In this document: positions 11,781 through 25,528 of the stretch, in pieces | Layout of the letters: each line of letters starts with the position of its first letter | How positions within the stretch are numbered: the stretch's first letter is position 1 | Source: Cinnamomum chago | Lineage: Eukaryota; Streptophyta; Magnoliopsida; Laurales; Lauraceae | NCBI GenBank assembly: GCA_038049695.1 | Contig: CP142453.1 | Coordinates: 125,711,001 to 125,775,000, forward strand | Length of the DNA stretch: 64,000 nucleotides | Direction of reading: 5' to 3' | Translations under genes and position numbers: made by a program | The notes under the pieces: generated by a model | Told to the model about the DNA's origin: nothing | Database searches by the model: none | Seen by the model: only the letters and a program-made list of their open reading frames with translations

Positions 11781-14700
11781 TTATACATGGGCATAGATGT
11801 CTATTCGCTAACATCATATGAGTATGAATGCAGTGTTTCTTCCCACAGAATATAGCAGGCCTAATTCGGACACCTCTCTTCATACTAAATTCAGCTATTG
11901 ATTCATGGCAGGTAATTATATTTCATGAATGGAACCTCAACCAGTATGAATTCTTTTTCTTCTTCAAATACAAGATTAATCTGCCTCAGTTGTCAAATGC
12001 TTAAAAAAGGAATTTTACAGGACTAGGAATGTGAAGGTGGTTGCTGTGGCATAAACTTTCTATATGCTTTCTGTAGGTTCAATGTTTTGGAAACTAATAT
12101 TTATAGCCAAATTAGACCAGACTTAGTTGTTGCTACTGTTGCACAAGATAATGGTCTAAGAGAATCTCTCTTGTTTACCGACTGAAATTATTTTTTTGCC
12201 AAGTTGGCCTAGTGGCCGAAGGAGAGTGAGGAAAACCCATAATTAAACTATATAGAAGAAATTATTGATGCTTTTCAAATGAAGATGAAATTGTATAAGA
12301 CCCCATATTGAAAAAAAAAAAAAAAACCGAGAATCTCATTACCTATGAGACCTCCTGAGTCCTGACTGAATGCTTGCACTTTGGTGCATTCTACCTTGCA
12401 TACTCTCCTCAAAGTCATCTGTAATTCTTATTTTGTATAACTTCTGAGGTCATCTCTGCTGTTGACTTTCTGCAATCTTTTTCTGTTTATGTTCATAATA
12501 GAAGTTTACAATAATTAACCTATGTAATTGCCTCATGGAGAAGAAAGAACACCTTTGCAGTTTCTATTCTTGAATCTAGTACATTTCCAGATAAGGAGCG
12601 TTTTGGCACCTGCTGATAATGGTCCTCTTGGCACTTGGAAAGCCTGCAAGACTGACATAAAGAACTGTTCAACTAATCAACTTCAGATTATCCAAGGTTT
12701 GCTGCTCTAGAATGCTTTAGGGGACTGTTTTCTTACCTTGAATGATCTTTTAACATTTTATGAAAAGTTTTTATGATGAAATTTCATTTGGTAGTTTTGA
12801 CATAAAATGAGAGTGATGATCATGGAATTTCATTCCTCTTTTTTCTTTATGAAGTTATTTGACTTTCTTATATGGCAATTAAAGAATTTGAAGTATCAAT
12901 TCTCTCCCATAATATCACCGTAACATTCAATTGAGAAATAATCTCAATTTATACAATGAAGAGCAACCCTAATCAATAATTATTCAAAATTCAAACTACC
13001 TAAAATCTCTAGCAACCAAACTAATTATTATCTAACAGACTAATCTCTAACAGCAATAATGTTTACTATATATGTTCAAGAGATCAAGCTTAAGCTACTG
13101 CTAACAAAATCCAATTAATTTGATGAGAATAAAAGATTTGTATTTGACTCCACTCCTATTGGAATACATTAAAATTGATGAGAACAATAAATTGGTTTTT
13201 GACTTCTTTTCTGGCTGGATAAATTGGTTTTTGACTTCCCCCACTCCCCCACCCAAAAAAGTAAAAATAAATAAAAATAATCCTACATTGAACATGAACT
13301 ACAATGCATACTCAACCAAATTGATATACACCATCTATCAAGCCATGCAAAATCATATGATAATCAGATTATCCTATATATTAACCTTGACCGTCTTTCG
13401 AATTGTTTTCTGCTTTCCAAGCCATGGATGAGATGGTTGGGATTAGAAAATTCCTCTGAGTCCTCTGCAAACCAAGGTAGATAGTGCAAATGCATAATTA
13501 AAAGATTATTTCACTTCTTTCTTTTTTTTGTAGATCTTGAATTTTCCATTTTATAGTGTATTGATGACACAGTTAGAGTCATCCCATCTAGATCTTCATT
13601 GAAACTCAAGAATTTTGTGATGGACATGAGGGACAATTTAGATCATTGGTTATCTGTGTCCATATGTGAGTTATACCATTCTAACTTATAATGTCATGAG
13701 AACATTGGAGCATTTTTCTTCAAGAAAATTACATTAAAACCTTGCTAAGACTTTCTAGAATATGAATATGTACACCTTTTTAACACAATAAAATGTATTA
13801 TCTTTTGTTACCTTGTTTAAAATTGCTACAATAAAAAAAAAAAAGCGTATTCACTAAGGAAAGAAAATGATCTTTTTTCTTCTTCTATATACATGGACTC
13901 AAACCCACAGCCTCATGGTTGTAGTCATTAGCACCTTCCAATTATGCCAGTTTAACCTTCCAATTATGCCAGTTTATCCCTGTATGAGCCTTTTTGTCCC
14001 TTCTCTGAAATGTAAGAAGACTTGAAGCTGCACCCCTTACGCGGCAATGAGCTTCTACCTGCAGCAATTTTTTTTCCCATCTTTTTCCTTAACTCTACTG
14101 ATTACTTAGGCTATTGACATTACAGGTTTCAGATTAGATTTTCTGGAGGCACTGAAACCTTTATCCTCTCCAGCTAGAGGCTTCTTCATAAACTCGTGTT
14201 ACGCTCATTGTCAAGCAGAGTTAACAGTAACATGGTTAAACAACCCCTCTCCTCTACTTGACAACACTGTAAGCTCATAACTCCTACTCTTTTGATTTCT
14301 TATTGGTATCAATAGAATTAGAAATGCAAGAACCATACTTGGGGCCTATTTGATTACTTCATACTTTCAGAAATTCGTAGTAATTTTGGTTTTATTGGAG
14401 TAGTATTAAAAAGGTGAGGGGTAAAGGGTCTAAGGTGGAGATCTAAATGAGGCCATGACTTTCTAAAGATACAATCTACTATGTTGATAGTAGAAAATCA
14501 TTTCCCATCAAAGGGAAGATATGATGGCCCGTGTGGATCTTCACCTTTCATCCTTCACCTTGCGGCAGAAAGACATTGCTTAGAAATCTTATGAATTCAA
14601 TGTCAATAGACCAGTGTATCCTTAGAGGAGTTAGGGAAACAGCCCAAGTATTCATTCTGGTTGATATTTGGACATGAATTTTAAAAAATGATGAGAAAAT

Positions 14701-15559
14701 TACAAATATCTCTTCTTATATAAAATATAAGTCAAATTCATATTACTCAACAAAACTTCAGTAATATAGTGATGACAAAGACATGCTTGGTTAAATCTGA
14801 ATTTCTACAAAGGCCTTAGAAAAAAAATGGTAAGAGTGGCTATCCAGAATCAAGTGTCCCTCGGGCTCAAGGCCAAAGGCTCCTGGGTTGGGCCGGGCAG
14901 GAGATACCTTAGGTTATCAAAAATAAAAATAAAAAATGATAAGAGTGAAGGATTGAAGGTTAGAATGTACAAGGGAACATCGAAGTATCCATCAAAGATC
15001 CTAGGATTTGAAAGTCCTTTGTATATCTCCACCCTTGGCTCTTCACTTCACTCTTCACCCCTTGAATTCATAGGAATCTAGTATGAATTCAACAAAAAGA
15101 GACCCAAAAAGGAAAGTAGCATTGATCCTAGGGAATGAAGAATGGAAGGTCAGCGATGAATACATGTAAGTGACCATCAGTTTTTCTACCTCTGATGGTA
15201 AATAGCTTTTCATCATCATTCCTAATAATTACATAGCACAACATTTGAAAAGTTTTGAAGGTCTTCAGTGTTGGCCATACCCCTCTGCTCAGTATTTTCT
15301 ACCTGTCAACTCTCTTCAACCCCTCCATCCTCTTGAAGAGAACTGATTCAACTCACACTTCATATTTGATGTGCTATTGTAATTTCCACCAATATAATTA
15401 AAATGGTGTTCTAATTCACACCATCCATGAAAATGTCTTTTTTTTTTGCAGACAATTGCAAAGGCTGTTGGAGATTGGTTTTATGACCGGAGACCCTTCC
15501 AAGAGATTGGTTTCCCTTATCCATGTGATTCAACGTGTGTAAATTTTATCTACCCATAA
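8754..15559 (+). CDS. PAE: Pectin acetylesterase (PAE / Notum-like), 12 coding exons
   Basis: Carbohydrate-esterase-13 type enzyme that removes acetyl groups from cell-wall pectin; secreted. Exons: 8754-8877, 9050-9132, 9670-9799, 10576-10655, 10995-11081, 11173-11297, 11448-11508, 11638-11691, 11834-11911, 12591-12696, 14126-14268, 15452-15559. All junctions are GT-AG and in phase, giving 392 aa, a normal family length. An N-terminal hydrophobic stretch (about residues 9-20) looks like a signal peptide. Family landmarks in order: MEGGGWC oxyanion region (68-74), [10 protein letters not shown] (about 142-151), nucleophile region ALLSGCS (Ser175), [36 protein letters not shown] (Asp271), [15 protein letters not shown] (His337), and VGDWFYDR near the end. 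Oddity: after Ser175 the family's GCSAGG reads GCSSAG. The start is chosen because it is the only ATG giving a signal peptide before the first conserved segment. Convergent with SIG1. Confidence 0.93.
9269..9445. repeat. Diverged tandem duplication in esterase intron 2
   Basis: Two copies with a period of about 86 nt share AATCTAATA(G/A)ATCTCTTCAT, GGTTATGG, TGCTCTCTG-like and TTGATGGTTTTG segments. It lies wholly inside intron 2 and does not touch a splice site. Confidence 0.6.
11693..11778. repeat. (TC)26(AC)17 compound microsatellite filling most of esterase intron 8
   Basis: Intron 8 is only 142 nt (11692-11833). Its donor GT is followed at once by the TC run, so the splice donor is GTCTCTC. 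About 86 of the 142 intron bases are repeat. Open frames made of Ser-Leu, Thr-His or Arg-Glu repeats across this tract are artefacts. Confidence 0.95.
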
Positions 15560-17547
15560 TAACATCATAGAGCATGGAAAATTATTCCTTGCAAACAATT
15601 ACTTGTACCCATCACAAAGAAGCCAAGAGCAACCCCACCACCAATGCCAATGGCATATATTGTATTGCACTATTGTTTGGCTAAAAACTCATTCAGATCA
15701 TAAATTTGAGGGTTTTGTCAAGGGTTTTGCCATCTTCTTGATTGTTTGTTAAGACATTCACCAAGGTTTGGGCCAATGTCAGTTCTTCCCATTGCAGTTG
15801 TTCAAATTGCAACATATGATCTTTTTAAGTACAAAGATGAGGCATACAATTAAGACCAGGCAGTTCAAGTTTTCCTTTCTCTTTTGCTTGTTATTAGTAA
15901 TCAAAGATTGTAACTCATTAAATAAATTAAAAAAGATTTCAAAACTACTTTGGCTGTGTAAAACCAAGCTTAAAAGAGACATCTTTAACTAGAGCATTTC
16001 AGATTCTACAAACATAGAAGCAAATGCATAATATAATCCAGTAGGCACCGTCATCAAAGATGTACGGCCAGTGACGAGTCATAACAAAATGGTCTTTTTT
16101 ATTTTTTTGGCCTCTAGCCTAAACATGACTGCCCCACATACACTCCAGCTCTACATTACCACTACAATGTATTGTCCGTACAACTGCACTTAAAACTGAC
16201 ATTTGCCAAGATCAGATGGAGTTTATATATTTTCCGCAGAGCTGTTCGTACAAAAATAGTGCAAGGATATCGCAGAGGACAATATGTGTGATATCGCACT
16301 GCCAGCAAAGGGACATACGTGTGCGTGAGAGTGCGTGAGTTCAAAAAACAAAGAAAAAAGGAGAGGTTGGCAGCTAGCACAAGCCACAGAGGCTCAGTTT
16401 TCTCCAACTTACGTTCACAATTGGTTCAACCACAAGTTTGGTGTCATACTTGCATCCAATAACGAATCATTGGGATTAAAGACCTAATCAGAACCATTAG
16501 TATAGGGGTAACAAAGGGTTTGACTTCCTCCATTTGTCTTTCCTTCAATAATCCAACCATTTCTTTTTATGTGTGTATGGTGTCTTTATCTTTGATATTT
16601 CAACCACGCCGTCTCAAATCTCTCAACTCTTCCTGGTTTTGTATTCATATATTTTTTTTAGTGACCTAGAGGAGAGACTATGAACCCATCTGATCTTATT
16701 TAAGCCGTCTGCCATGTACTTTGAAAATCTCTCTTGACCACCAGAAGCATTATAGAAAAGTTATAATTAGTACACCAAGACAAAAAAACCTGCTGGGTTT
16801 CCTCAAAAGGAAACATATGATGCAAGTAGCTTCTGCAAAAAGAAATTTTATGGTGTACTATTCAACATATGGTGGATTTTAGTCTGTGCACATCCACCAT
16901 TCAAAATGAGAAAATGTCCTTAATCCAGACCATCTAGTTTGTGATTCCCAATGGTGGGTAGGACAGGGCCCAAGAATCACCACTGACAAAATAATTGCCT
17001 CAACTATGGTGGCACCCACAATGCAGCATGACAGAATGCACCAAGGTATAGCACATGAATAACAAACATGTTCAGAAATCCAGCATTTTCAGTGAGAATT
17101 TGTAGAATGCTTCTTTTCTCATTAATCACCAACAGAAATAAAGATAATTCAGTAATTCAATAAATAGATCTCTTCTTTATCCAAAAATAAATAAACAGAT
17201 CTCTTTTTTTCTAAAATCTTCATTATCATTTAAAGATGTGGAGTTTGTAGCATTCCCATCCCCAAAGTTTATTTAGAGCATCTCTTCCTAAGAAAAGTTG
17301 CAAGAAATGAAATTTACATCACCTCCAGATATAAGAGTTTCCCTTTACATCATACACCAAAATTTTCAGCTTACAAGAACTCAAGAACTTTGACTACCTA
17401 AAGTTCCAGGTTCCAATTCCAGCCTACTATGTGCTCTTGTGTATTTATTTCCAATAATAAATAAATTGGCGCCCGGTACAGATTTTTCCCTTTCTCTATA
17501 TACATTCATAAAGTCTACAGATACAGATGCATACTACATTTCCCAAA
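15560..17547. other. Convergent spacer between the esterase and SIG1 stop codons
   Basis: The two genes face each other tail to tail, so this stretch must hold both 3' untranslated regions and polyadenylation signals; none is distinctive enough to pin down. No further gene is seen. Confidence 0.6.
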
Positions 17548-20141
17548 TCAATGTTTTACCAGCATGGCTTCTAACCCCTTCTTCCTTGCTGCATGTTTCA
17601 GTTTCTCCAAAGCAACAAGCCCAACTTGCCGGACCCTTTCTCTTGATAAGCCAATCCTGAAGATAATTCATATCTCATAGTCAAATTTCTTAAAAAAAAA
17701 CTAATGTAAAATCACATGATGAAAAGTAACAATTGCCACTTGTGAATGCACTCATTGGGATGCACACACAATGTACACATGTAAATGTACATGTGAATTG
17801 ACTACTGCTTAGCAGCCTCACATCAATGTGGATTACCTTCTTCCTTTCTATATTTACCACTGCAAAGTAAACAAATATGAGACAAGTTTTAGAACCAAAA
17901 ACTTGGTTTGGATTTGATGCTGAGATAGAGAACAGAATCAAGGTTTGCGTTTAAAAATTATCAGTCATAGCTGAGTTACCAATCCCTAATCAAAACTTTC
18001 ACATATGAGGTCCAAATTTTAACTTTTTTTTTTTACAAGGGTATCCCCCATGGTGTATGAACCAACAAGACTAATACCCCAGGCGCATGCACAAACTTGC
18101 AACACACGCACTAGGTAAATCTTGGGGGGCGCTCAAACCCACACACCTTATGCCAATTAACAGACAACCAGGCAGATCAGGTCTTAGAAAACCCAATAAC
18201 CAATGCATATTGACCTTTTCCTGAGCATGTCTTGGATTCATATGCTCTTTCAATTACCAAGACACGTATCTGGAAAAAAAATTGGGATAGAGATTTATGA
18301 AAATATATGAGGCTAATCCACCATGGGCTATTCACACACCATAATAACTAACAGTGTACAGTCTACGGCCTCAACTGACAAGTACCAGAAGACAACAAAT
18401 TAACAAAAGCAAGCCTACCAGTTTTAAAAGTGAACAGAGAATGTGTGATCCACTTACTGTTTACTGATGTCCTCCCAAGTAAGACTTTCTTTATCCAAAC
18501 CATAGTAAAGGCGTACTATATCCCGCTCCCGTTCACCAAGTGTGGTACTGATAAGCTTGTTCACTTCATCCTGTAAATAAAGGCATTTGGAATTCTGTTA
18601 GTGAAGGAGGTTTAGAATTTAGGGTGGTCTAGCTATCTTATCTGACCTCACCATTAAGTACCGTGCATAATACCAAATAAATTCCCACAATAGAGCTGCC
18701 TCTTATTCAAGCTATACTGTTAGACTAATTCCTCTCCTATGATCGTGGCATGCCTGAATATCACATTCAGAACACTAATTACTGTTTGGTTGAAACAGTA
18801 AATCACTCTGATTGACATGGTCTAATCAGATAACTAGGCCAATGTGTATTTTGAGCATGCCACCAATCATGGCCAGAAGATTAGATATACTGGCCCAAAC
18901 AATAATTAGTGGGCACCCAGTCACCCCCAACAATCATAGGTTCACACAACACATGCACCAAACTTCATTCAAGCACTCATCTCACCTTGAGCAACCATTC
19001 ATCTACTCCATGCCATGGGTTGTTTTCCAAATTATTATCTGCAATGTACTGCAAATTTAAGGATGTTAGAGGTAACAATGTAATGCACCAGAGGAACATT
19101 TGAATGGAGCATAGTTTTGAATTTAGAAGTCAAGTTTCTGTACATACACTATGAAGAGTTTCTCCTGGAAGGCCACTCAGAGAGGGGAAGGCATCCCTAT
19201 CGAGTGAGAAGACCTTACTAACTGCCTGCATTTGTCACATTTCATATGAAGGAATTGAGGTATTATCAGCATCGTACATGGTGAGCAATGTTATAAGCAC
19301 ATACATTTTAAAAATAGGTACCTCTGTGGCATTCCTGACTTTCTTTTGTGACATATTCAGGCTCTCGGCAATTCTCTGAAAATTATTACAAAAGAATTAT
19401 GCCAGGCAATTAGACTCAGTTTCATTTTCAGTTTCTTTTATGCTTGGATCAAAAGACACGCCATCCAAGTCACACAACCCAGTTTTTCTTGAAAAGAGCT
19501 ACTAAAACTAACCAGATGCAGTAAAATCAACAAATCCAATTACGGTAAGAGTGGCAGCTTCCATTTGAACCTGGCCCATCCTCTGATCATAATAAACCCC
19601 TCCCACTCACTACCCTCTAGTGAGTTAGCAAACCCAAATTTGGCACTAATCCAATTCTGGCAGGCCCTTGAACTGATCACGCAAATATGACACCCATCCA
19701 ACTTTATATAATACTAAGATTTGGGCAACTTTGAGGCCCACAAAACACTACGTCCCATGATCAGATGTCACACACACACACAAAAAAAAATAAAAAAATA
19801 AAAGAAAAGAAAAAGGAAATGCTTCTTGTCAGGTCCCACGGGCCAATCCATTTCTGAAAATGACTCTCACACACGCACACACAAACACCCACACCCGCCC
19901 TTAGATTGTGCTTCCCAGTTTTCTAGATACTAGATGTTAGATAAAGTGGGATGGTTGAGAAATTTTACAGGATCAATTGTAGGGCCCACACAACTCACTC
20001 GAGTGTCAAATTTGTGTCAATGATAGATTTATTATTATTATTATTTGGGTGGGGAAGAGGATTGATCATAGTGGAGCAGGTGATCCACACATGCCAGGCC
20101 ATTCCAAGCTTTAAAGGTTGGGATGGCTCACGTGTGTGTGT

Positions 20142-20209
<68 letters not shown>

Positions 20210-23200
20210 ATTTCCTTATTTTAAAATAAGAAACATTTGTGGGGTCCAGATGGATGCATGCCAATGATGGGAGAAGGGAGAATGGGTAGGGCAGGTTAGG
20301 GGTACACCAAAATGGTCTCTTAATGAGGGAGTCTTGAAGTTTCAACCCTTGTATAAAAGTGGATTTTTATCCTTTTTAATCATATTATTTAGAGTGTGAA
20401 ATTGCGTTGATTGCCAATACACTGGGGGGAGTGGGTGGTATGTAAGAGTATGGCTTCATCATAGGCTGGTGCCCTTAAAAGTTCTTTCAGTAAGGAACAG
20501 GTTATCCCTTGAAAATTCTCATAAATACCCGCAGACATTCTCCATGAAAAAACAGGAAAGGGAAAGAAAAGGAAGACAGAAAATCACATTGGTAGGGGAA
20601 AAACATGGCAAGTGAATGCATCTTGCATTGCACAATTAAATTGCCAAAGTTTACAGAAATGCAACATAAGCATCATCCTTACCTCAAAAGAGAAATAAAG
20701 TATGACGGAAAATATGTAGTAGTCATTAAATGGTAGTGTTCTTGTGTTAACTTACATCTATAGAAGGTGTTATCCCCTTCTCTTCCAATCGAATCTTTGC
20801 ATTGCGAATTAAGCATAACCTTTCATGCAAATGTGCGGGTAGTCTCAGCATTCTGGAATTCTCAACCAATGCTCTTGAAACACCCTGAGAACAAAGAGAA
20901 ACCACACATCATGCAAGCTTTAAAACTCCAAATGCGATAAATCTTTAACCAATGATCATCGAACATATTCAATGGACTTAAATATGCACAAAATGAAAAG
21001 AATAGATTGAAACAAAATGGATGCTTGCCCTCAACTAGCATCAAGGTATAAACGCTTTGCATTCACAACACAAATATTAAGCCCCTGTAGTTGTATTTGG
21101 GAGAAAGAAATGTCTCCCCATCGGCATAGACATAAAGTACACATTTATTGATCGAATACAGAGGTTGTGTTTGAGCAACTTTAATATTTACAGATAGAAA
21201 AGGGTGAAAAAGAGTTTGCGAGAAAAAAAGGGAACTATACATTTTATATTGGCATGCAATGGGCTATACAGCTTCATAACTAATAAAATATGGGAACTAA
21301 GTTGCATCAGCCATACTAAAGTTTTCACGCAGAAAAAGTAAAAAGACATTAGTATTCAGTACCCGGATATAAGTTGTCCATATTTATGGGATAATGGATT
21401 ATGAAGATGAAAAAGCAAACTTGCCAAAAATATATCATGGGATGAATCTTTGGAAAAAAAATATCATACTGAACTGAAAATTGAGAACAACTGCCAGGAA
21501 TTGTGGAATAGCAATGTGTTTGACCAGTGGATAAAAGAGACACTAACTCTGAATTTACTAAACCCAAATATCTAGGACATTCATACATGGAATTCCAACG
21601 CAATATAACTAATGGCTTAAGGATAGACCTTCCATAGTGTTTTATGATCTTTAAAATTATTACATAGCTCAACCTTACTACTTTAGTATGACAATGTAAA
21701 GGAAACATATATATTGCCTCACCTGACGTATCCACCAATAGACATAGGTTGAAATCTTGAACCCCTTTGATGAATCAAATTTCTCTATCCCACGCAGTAA
21801 TCCTATCAGGCCTCCCTGCACACAAAGAGAAGTTGAACATGAGATGGACACAGGTACAATCATCCAAGAGTTTTAGAATGGCATAATAACTCAAATGACA
21901 CTTTCACATGAAATGCTAATTCAAAACTTGGATAGGGGATGGGTCAGTGGAAATGGGAATCACCTGAACAAGATCTGCCATTTCAGCCCCCAGGTTATCG
22001 TATTTTTGAGCAATAGACATTACTAGACGAACATTACTCATTGCTAGCTTCTCTCTTGCCAAGGAGCATTCAATCATTTTCAAATGCAGTTCAGCACGAG
22101 ACATCCTCAAGGAAGATGCAAGCTGTTCATCAGATGGATCACACCCTAATCTTACCTTCAACCTGAATTTCCATTTATTCCACTTCAGAAAAATTTCCAA
22201 AATATTATCATGCATGCTTTTAGGATTAAGCCTCCTACTCAGACACCATTTATCAATACACATGAAGGAAGTACTTTCAATGACTGAATCCACATTGAAG
22301 CATCATACTCATACAGAGTTCACTGGGCTCCACAAATGGTCTGGATGGCAGATATCCCATGGCTCAATATTCCAGAACATTGATATGATAGGCTCCACAG
22401 TGCTGGAGGATGCCAGGAAACCTTTGAGATTGGAAGAGCAATTCCTGACTCTCCATTAAATGGACTCTCCCTTAAATGGCCAACAAATAGAAGGTTAAGA
22501 GCCAATTACAGCAACAATCCAGGAAACTGTCCAGATAATGCAGGGGGAGACTTTTTTTTGCCCCAAATGGTAGAAGGTCAGGATCTTTCAATTTTAGAGG
22601 TTTCTAAAACATCCTCCATGGATAGCTTGGCCATTAGAGGACTGCCTGTAAGGCTATAACACTGACCCATGGACCCCACATATATGGCCTTAGGTGGTGC
22701 AGTGAACCATACATGTGATGCAATTGTAGGACCATACAATTTCAAAAAATACATTGCTTCCCTAGCATACAAATAATTTTTTCGGCTCAAACATTCCAAA
22801 GAAACGATATCCACTGATATCAAGATACGGATAAACAAGAGTAGAGAACGATAATTGGGTACATGCTAATTAAAAGTCAATTTATTGAAGAAAAATAACC
22901 CCACCATCCTATCTAACTTGGACAAGGATACAGGACTCGGGATAGAAATTCAAGGTTCCAAAATAGCAACTTCAGCAAGCATGATATGGCACCTAGAACC
23001 CATCCCATCCCCTGAACACACTACACCCTTTGCTTTTATTTCCCACACAAATGAATTGTCCTGTGCCTAAATTTGATCCTGGTTGGATTTACACTAACCA
23101 TTGGATTTTCAACCGGACCATAAATAAATAATGATGAAGATGATTTTTATTTTTGCTAGTTGGCCCAGTGGCCAGGAACAGTGAAAGATACCAGGGTGGA

Positions 23201-24129
23201 GCTATGGGAGTGAGTGTGCTTACCACTCATAATTAATTGCAACATCTTGTATGAAGAAACTGTGTTCATAAGGATATAAGTACAATATATTATAACCTGC
23301 TATTATAATGTATGAAGAAAATGGAGTATTAGACTAAAAGTTATTAGCTTCTTAAGGAGTATTGAGGTGTCTCCATGCATCCAATACAAGGTGAAGAATT
23401 AGATATGGCAAATTGGCAACTTGGGAGAATACATGTTCTAAAGGTGAGAGTAGAACAAACTTACCTCGATCTATGTTTCTCCAATGAAAGACCGGCTTTT
23501 ATTCTCTTTGACAGGTGTATGACTTCAGAATGGGAGAGCAAATATTTGCTTGTTACACCCTTCACATAACCCTTCAATTGGCCTTGCAACATAGAGCCAA
23601 GATACTTCCTTTTGCCTTGTTGTATCATGGGCGTAGTTTGAATGAGAGCTCTCCTTGAATTTGATCTCCGTTGCCGAGCAGAAATCCCTGATCGAATAAC
23701 TTCTATCTTCTTTTCGGCACCTCCTGCATCTAACTTTCTTGTCTGATTGCAAGAAAGGTTCCACAGATTCTCTAGCATAGACTTTTGCAATAAAATCAGG
23801 ACCTCTAAGGAGGATTCAAAATCATCATCATTCTTGTCTAAGAGGTCAGGGCTCCTATGCCAGGTTTCTGCTGTTGAAGGAGTAGATGAAGTATTCACAT
23901 GTTCTCTAAGAGCCTTTACAGACTGTGTATGTCTATTTAATGGAAAACCAGGGCCACAATTGGTGGATTTTTTTGCAGTTATCACATTCTTTGTCCAAGT
24001 TGCTGAACATTGTGACACTCCAAGATCATGGACAGAGAAGAGCTTATCATTGAGGTCAGATGAATAAAATGAAGAACTCAACAGCCTCTTCCCTGCAGTT
24101 AGCCCAATTACTGCAGCTGTTGCCATCAT
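17548..24129 (-). CDS. SIG1: Plastid RNA polymerase sigma factor SIG1 (SIGA), 9 coding exons
   Basis: Nuclear-encoded sigma-70 factor that is imported into chloroplasts and directs the plastid-encoded RNA polymerase to its promoters. Exons (minus strand): 24129-23465, 22162-21964, 21815-21723, 20884-20756, 19375-19322, 19225-19148, 19048-18986, 18570-18458, 17656-17548. All introns are GT-AG and in phase. From the second ATG (24126) the protein is 499 aa; the tandem ATG three bases upstream adds one Met. The N-terminus MATAAVIGL...[10 protein letters not shown] is the SIG1 signature and serves as transit peptide. Conserved parts: SGISARQRR; sigma region 1.2/2 with [19 protein letters not shown]; region 2.3-2.4 with [14 protein letters not shown] and YVYWWIRQ; region 3 with [15 protein letters not shown] and RIAESLNMS; region 4 with [13 protein letters not shown] and the helix-turn-helix [20 protein letters not shown], ending AMLVKH. 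Length agrees with other plant SIG1 proteins (about 500 aa). No break seen. Confidence 0.95.
20132..20208. repeat. (GT)10(GA)26 compound microsatellite in SIG1 intron 4
   Basis: On the transcribed (minus) strand this reads (TC)n(AC)n, the same order and sense as the tract in esterase intron 8. It lies mid-intron, far from both splice sites (20755 and 19376). Confidence 0.95.
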
Positions 24130-25138
24130 ATGGCCTTCCACAGGTTTGTAAGACCATTACACTTTCCAAGGAGGCTTAGTGAGATGAAACCATGATATAT
24201 GTTTCAAGCTGCTGCAAGTGTACCTCTTGAAATATAACTAAAAAATTTCTCTCTGTTTCTTCACAAGATAGTTCTACAAGGCTCTTTGATCAAGCACCTG
24301 GTCAAGATGATGAAAAGGATAATCAGGATTAGTATTAAAACTGAGTACTACCTTTGAAAAATTCATTTAGAGTACATATTCAGCAGGATTTGTATGTACC
24401 AAATTGGATCCGGTTTGTGTTATTTGGAAAACTGGGTAGGTAGTCATTGCCAATATTAATCTGGGACTGCAAAATTTGAGAAACAACATCCCATTGTACT
24501 TGCATTTAGCAAGAACTAAACAATATTCAAACTGATTGCATTTTAACTTCCAAGGTACAGCCAAAATGCATTAAAAAAAAAAAAGGTAAGTTATCTATTT
24601 CCTGATTCCTAATCATCCCCAAAGCATTAAAAAAATGTTGTAGAAAGAGAGGATGCTATATTTCCACATAACACCATCTACTACAAAAACAATTCAGGAG
24701 TGATGGGGATATGACTTTGAGAAATCAGAGTTCTAATATTACAATATCCTCCTCCTTATCCTGAAAATTACCAATTTGGCCAGGACAAATGCAATTTTCA
24801 TACTTGCACACAGAATTAACATCAAATCTCATTCTTGGGCATCTAAGAATTGGAAAGAATATATAAACCATTGGGCACATAATCATGTAGAAAGCATTGA
24901 GTTTCATACAAAGAACAAAACTAAAAGAATTCAAATGACCAAGTATTTAACTGTAGCTTTGATCTTCACCTTACCAAGAAAGAATCCATGAAGAGAGAGA
25001 TGATGGGTTTGGTTGATGTATAGGTGTACCTGACTGTTGAAAATGGAAAGCAGTTTATAATTGGAGAAGAGGTGGGAGTTTCAAGGAAGCCTCGTTTTGA
25101 TCGAAGGAAAGTAACAATAAAAAAATTGGTGTGTATAC

Positions 25139-25179
<41 letters not shown>

Positions 25180-25528
25180 AAAAGATATGGTAGTAGGAGA
25201 GGTGGAACAAGGCTATTGGTTGGAAATGATATCTGGAGTATGGTGAGTGGTGCACAAGCACAGCGACGGCTCTAGTGGGTCCTATGAATTTGTCTCTTTT
25301 CTTCTTTTCTTTTCTTCATTGTATAATAATGGAGCCTCTCGGCTCACTTATTACTAAAACTTTCAATTAGTTTAAAATGAATGCTTTTGAGATTTTCTAA
25401 AAATTTTACTCAATAGTAGCTGGGCCCATCGTAAAATTTTACCATACGATGAATAAAATAATGCAGTTAATAATATCTGAAATCAAATTAATCTCATTAT
25501 TCTGTGGTAACTTTTATCTTTTATGGTG
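24130..25528. other. Spacer upstream of SIG1
   Basis: This stretch should hold the SIG1 promoter and 5' leader, but no TATA box or start site can be placed with confidence. It contains a pure (AT)17 run at 25141-25174. Short open frames show no recognisable domain. Confidence 0.5.
25141..25174. repeat. (AT)17 microsatellite
   Basis: Pure AT dinucleotide run about 1 kb upstream of the SIG1 start codon. Confidence 0.95.

Noticed and set aside
11532-11855. Open frames on both strands made of Ser-Leu, Thr-His, Arg-Glu or Cys-Val repeats
   Set aside because: They are translations of the TC/AC microsatellite in esterase intron 8.
19951-20345. Similar repeat-rich open frames in SIG1 intron 4
   Set aside because: They are translations of the GT/GA microsatellite.
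24126-24141. A longer SIG1 start at 24141
   Set aside because: That position is GTG, not ATG. The tandem ATG at 24129/24126 matches the family start MATAAV.
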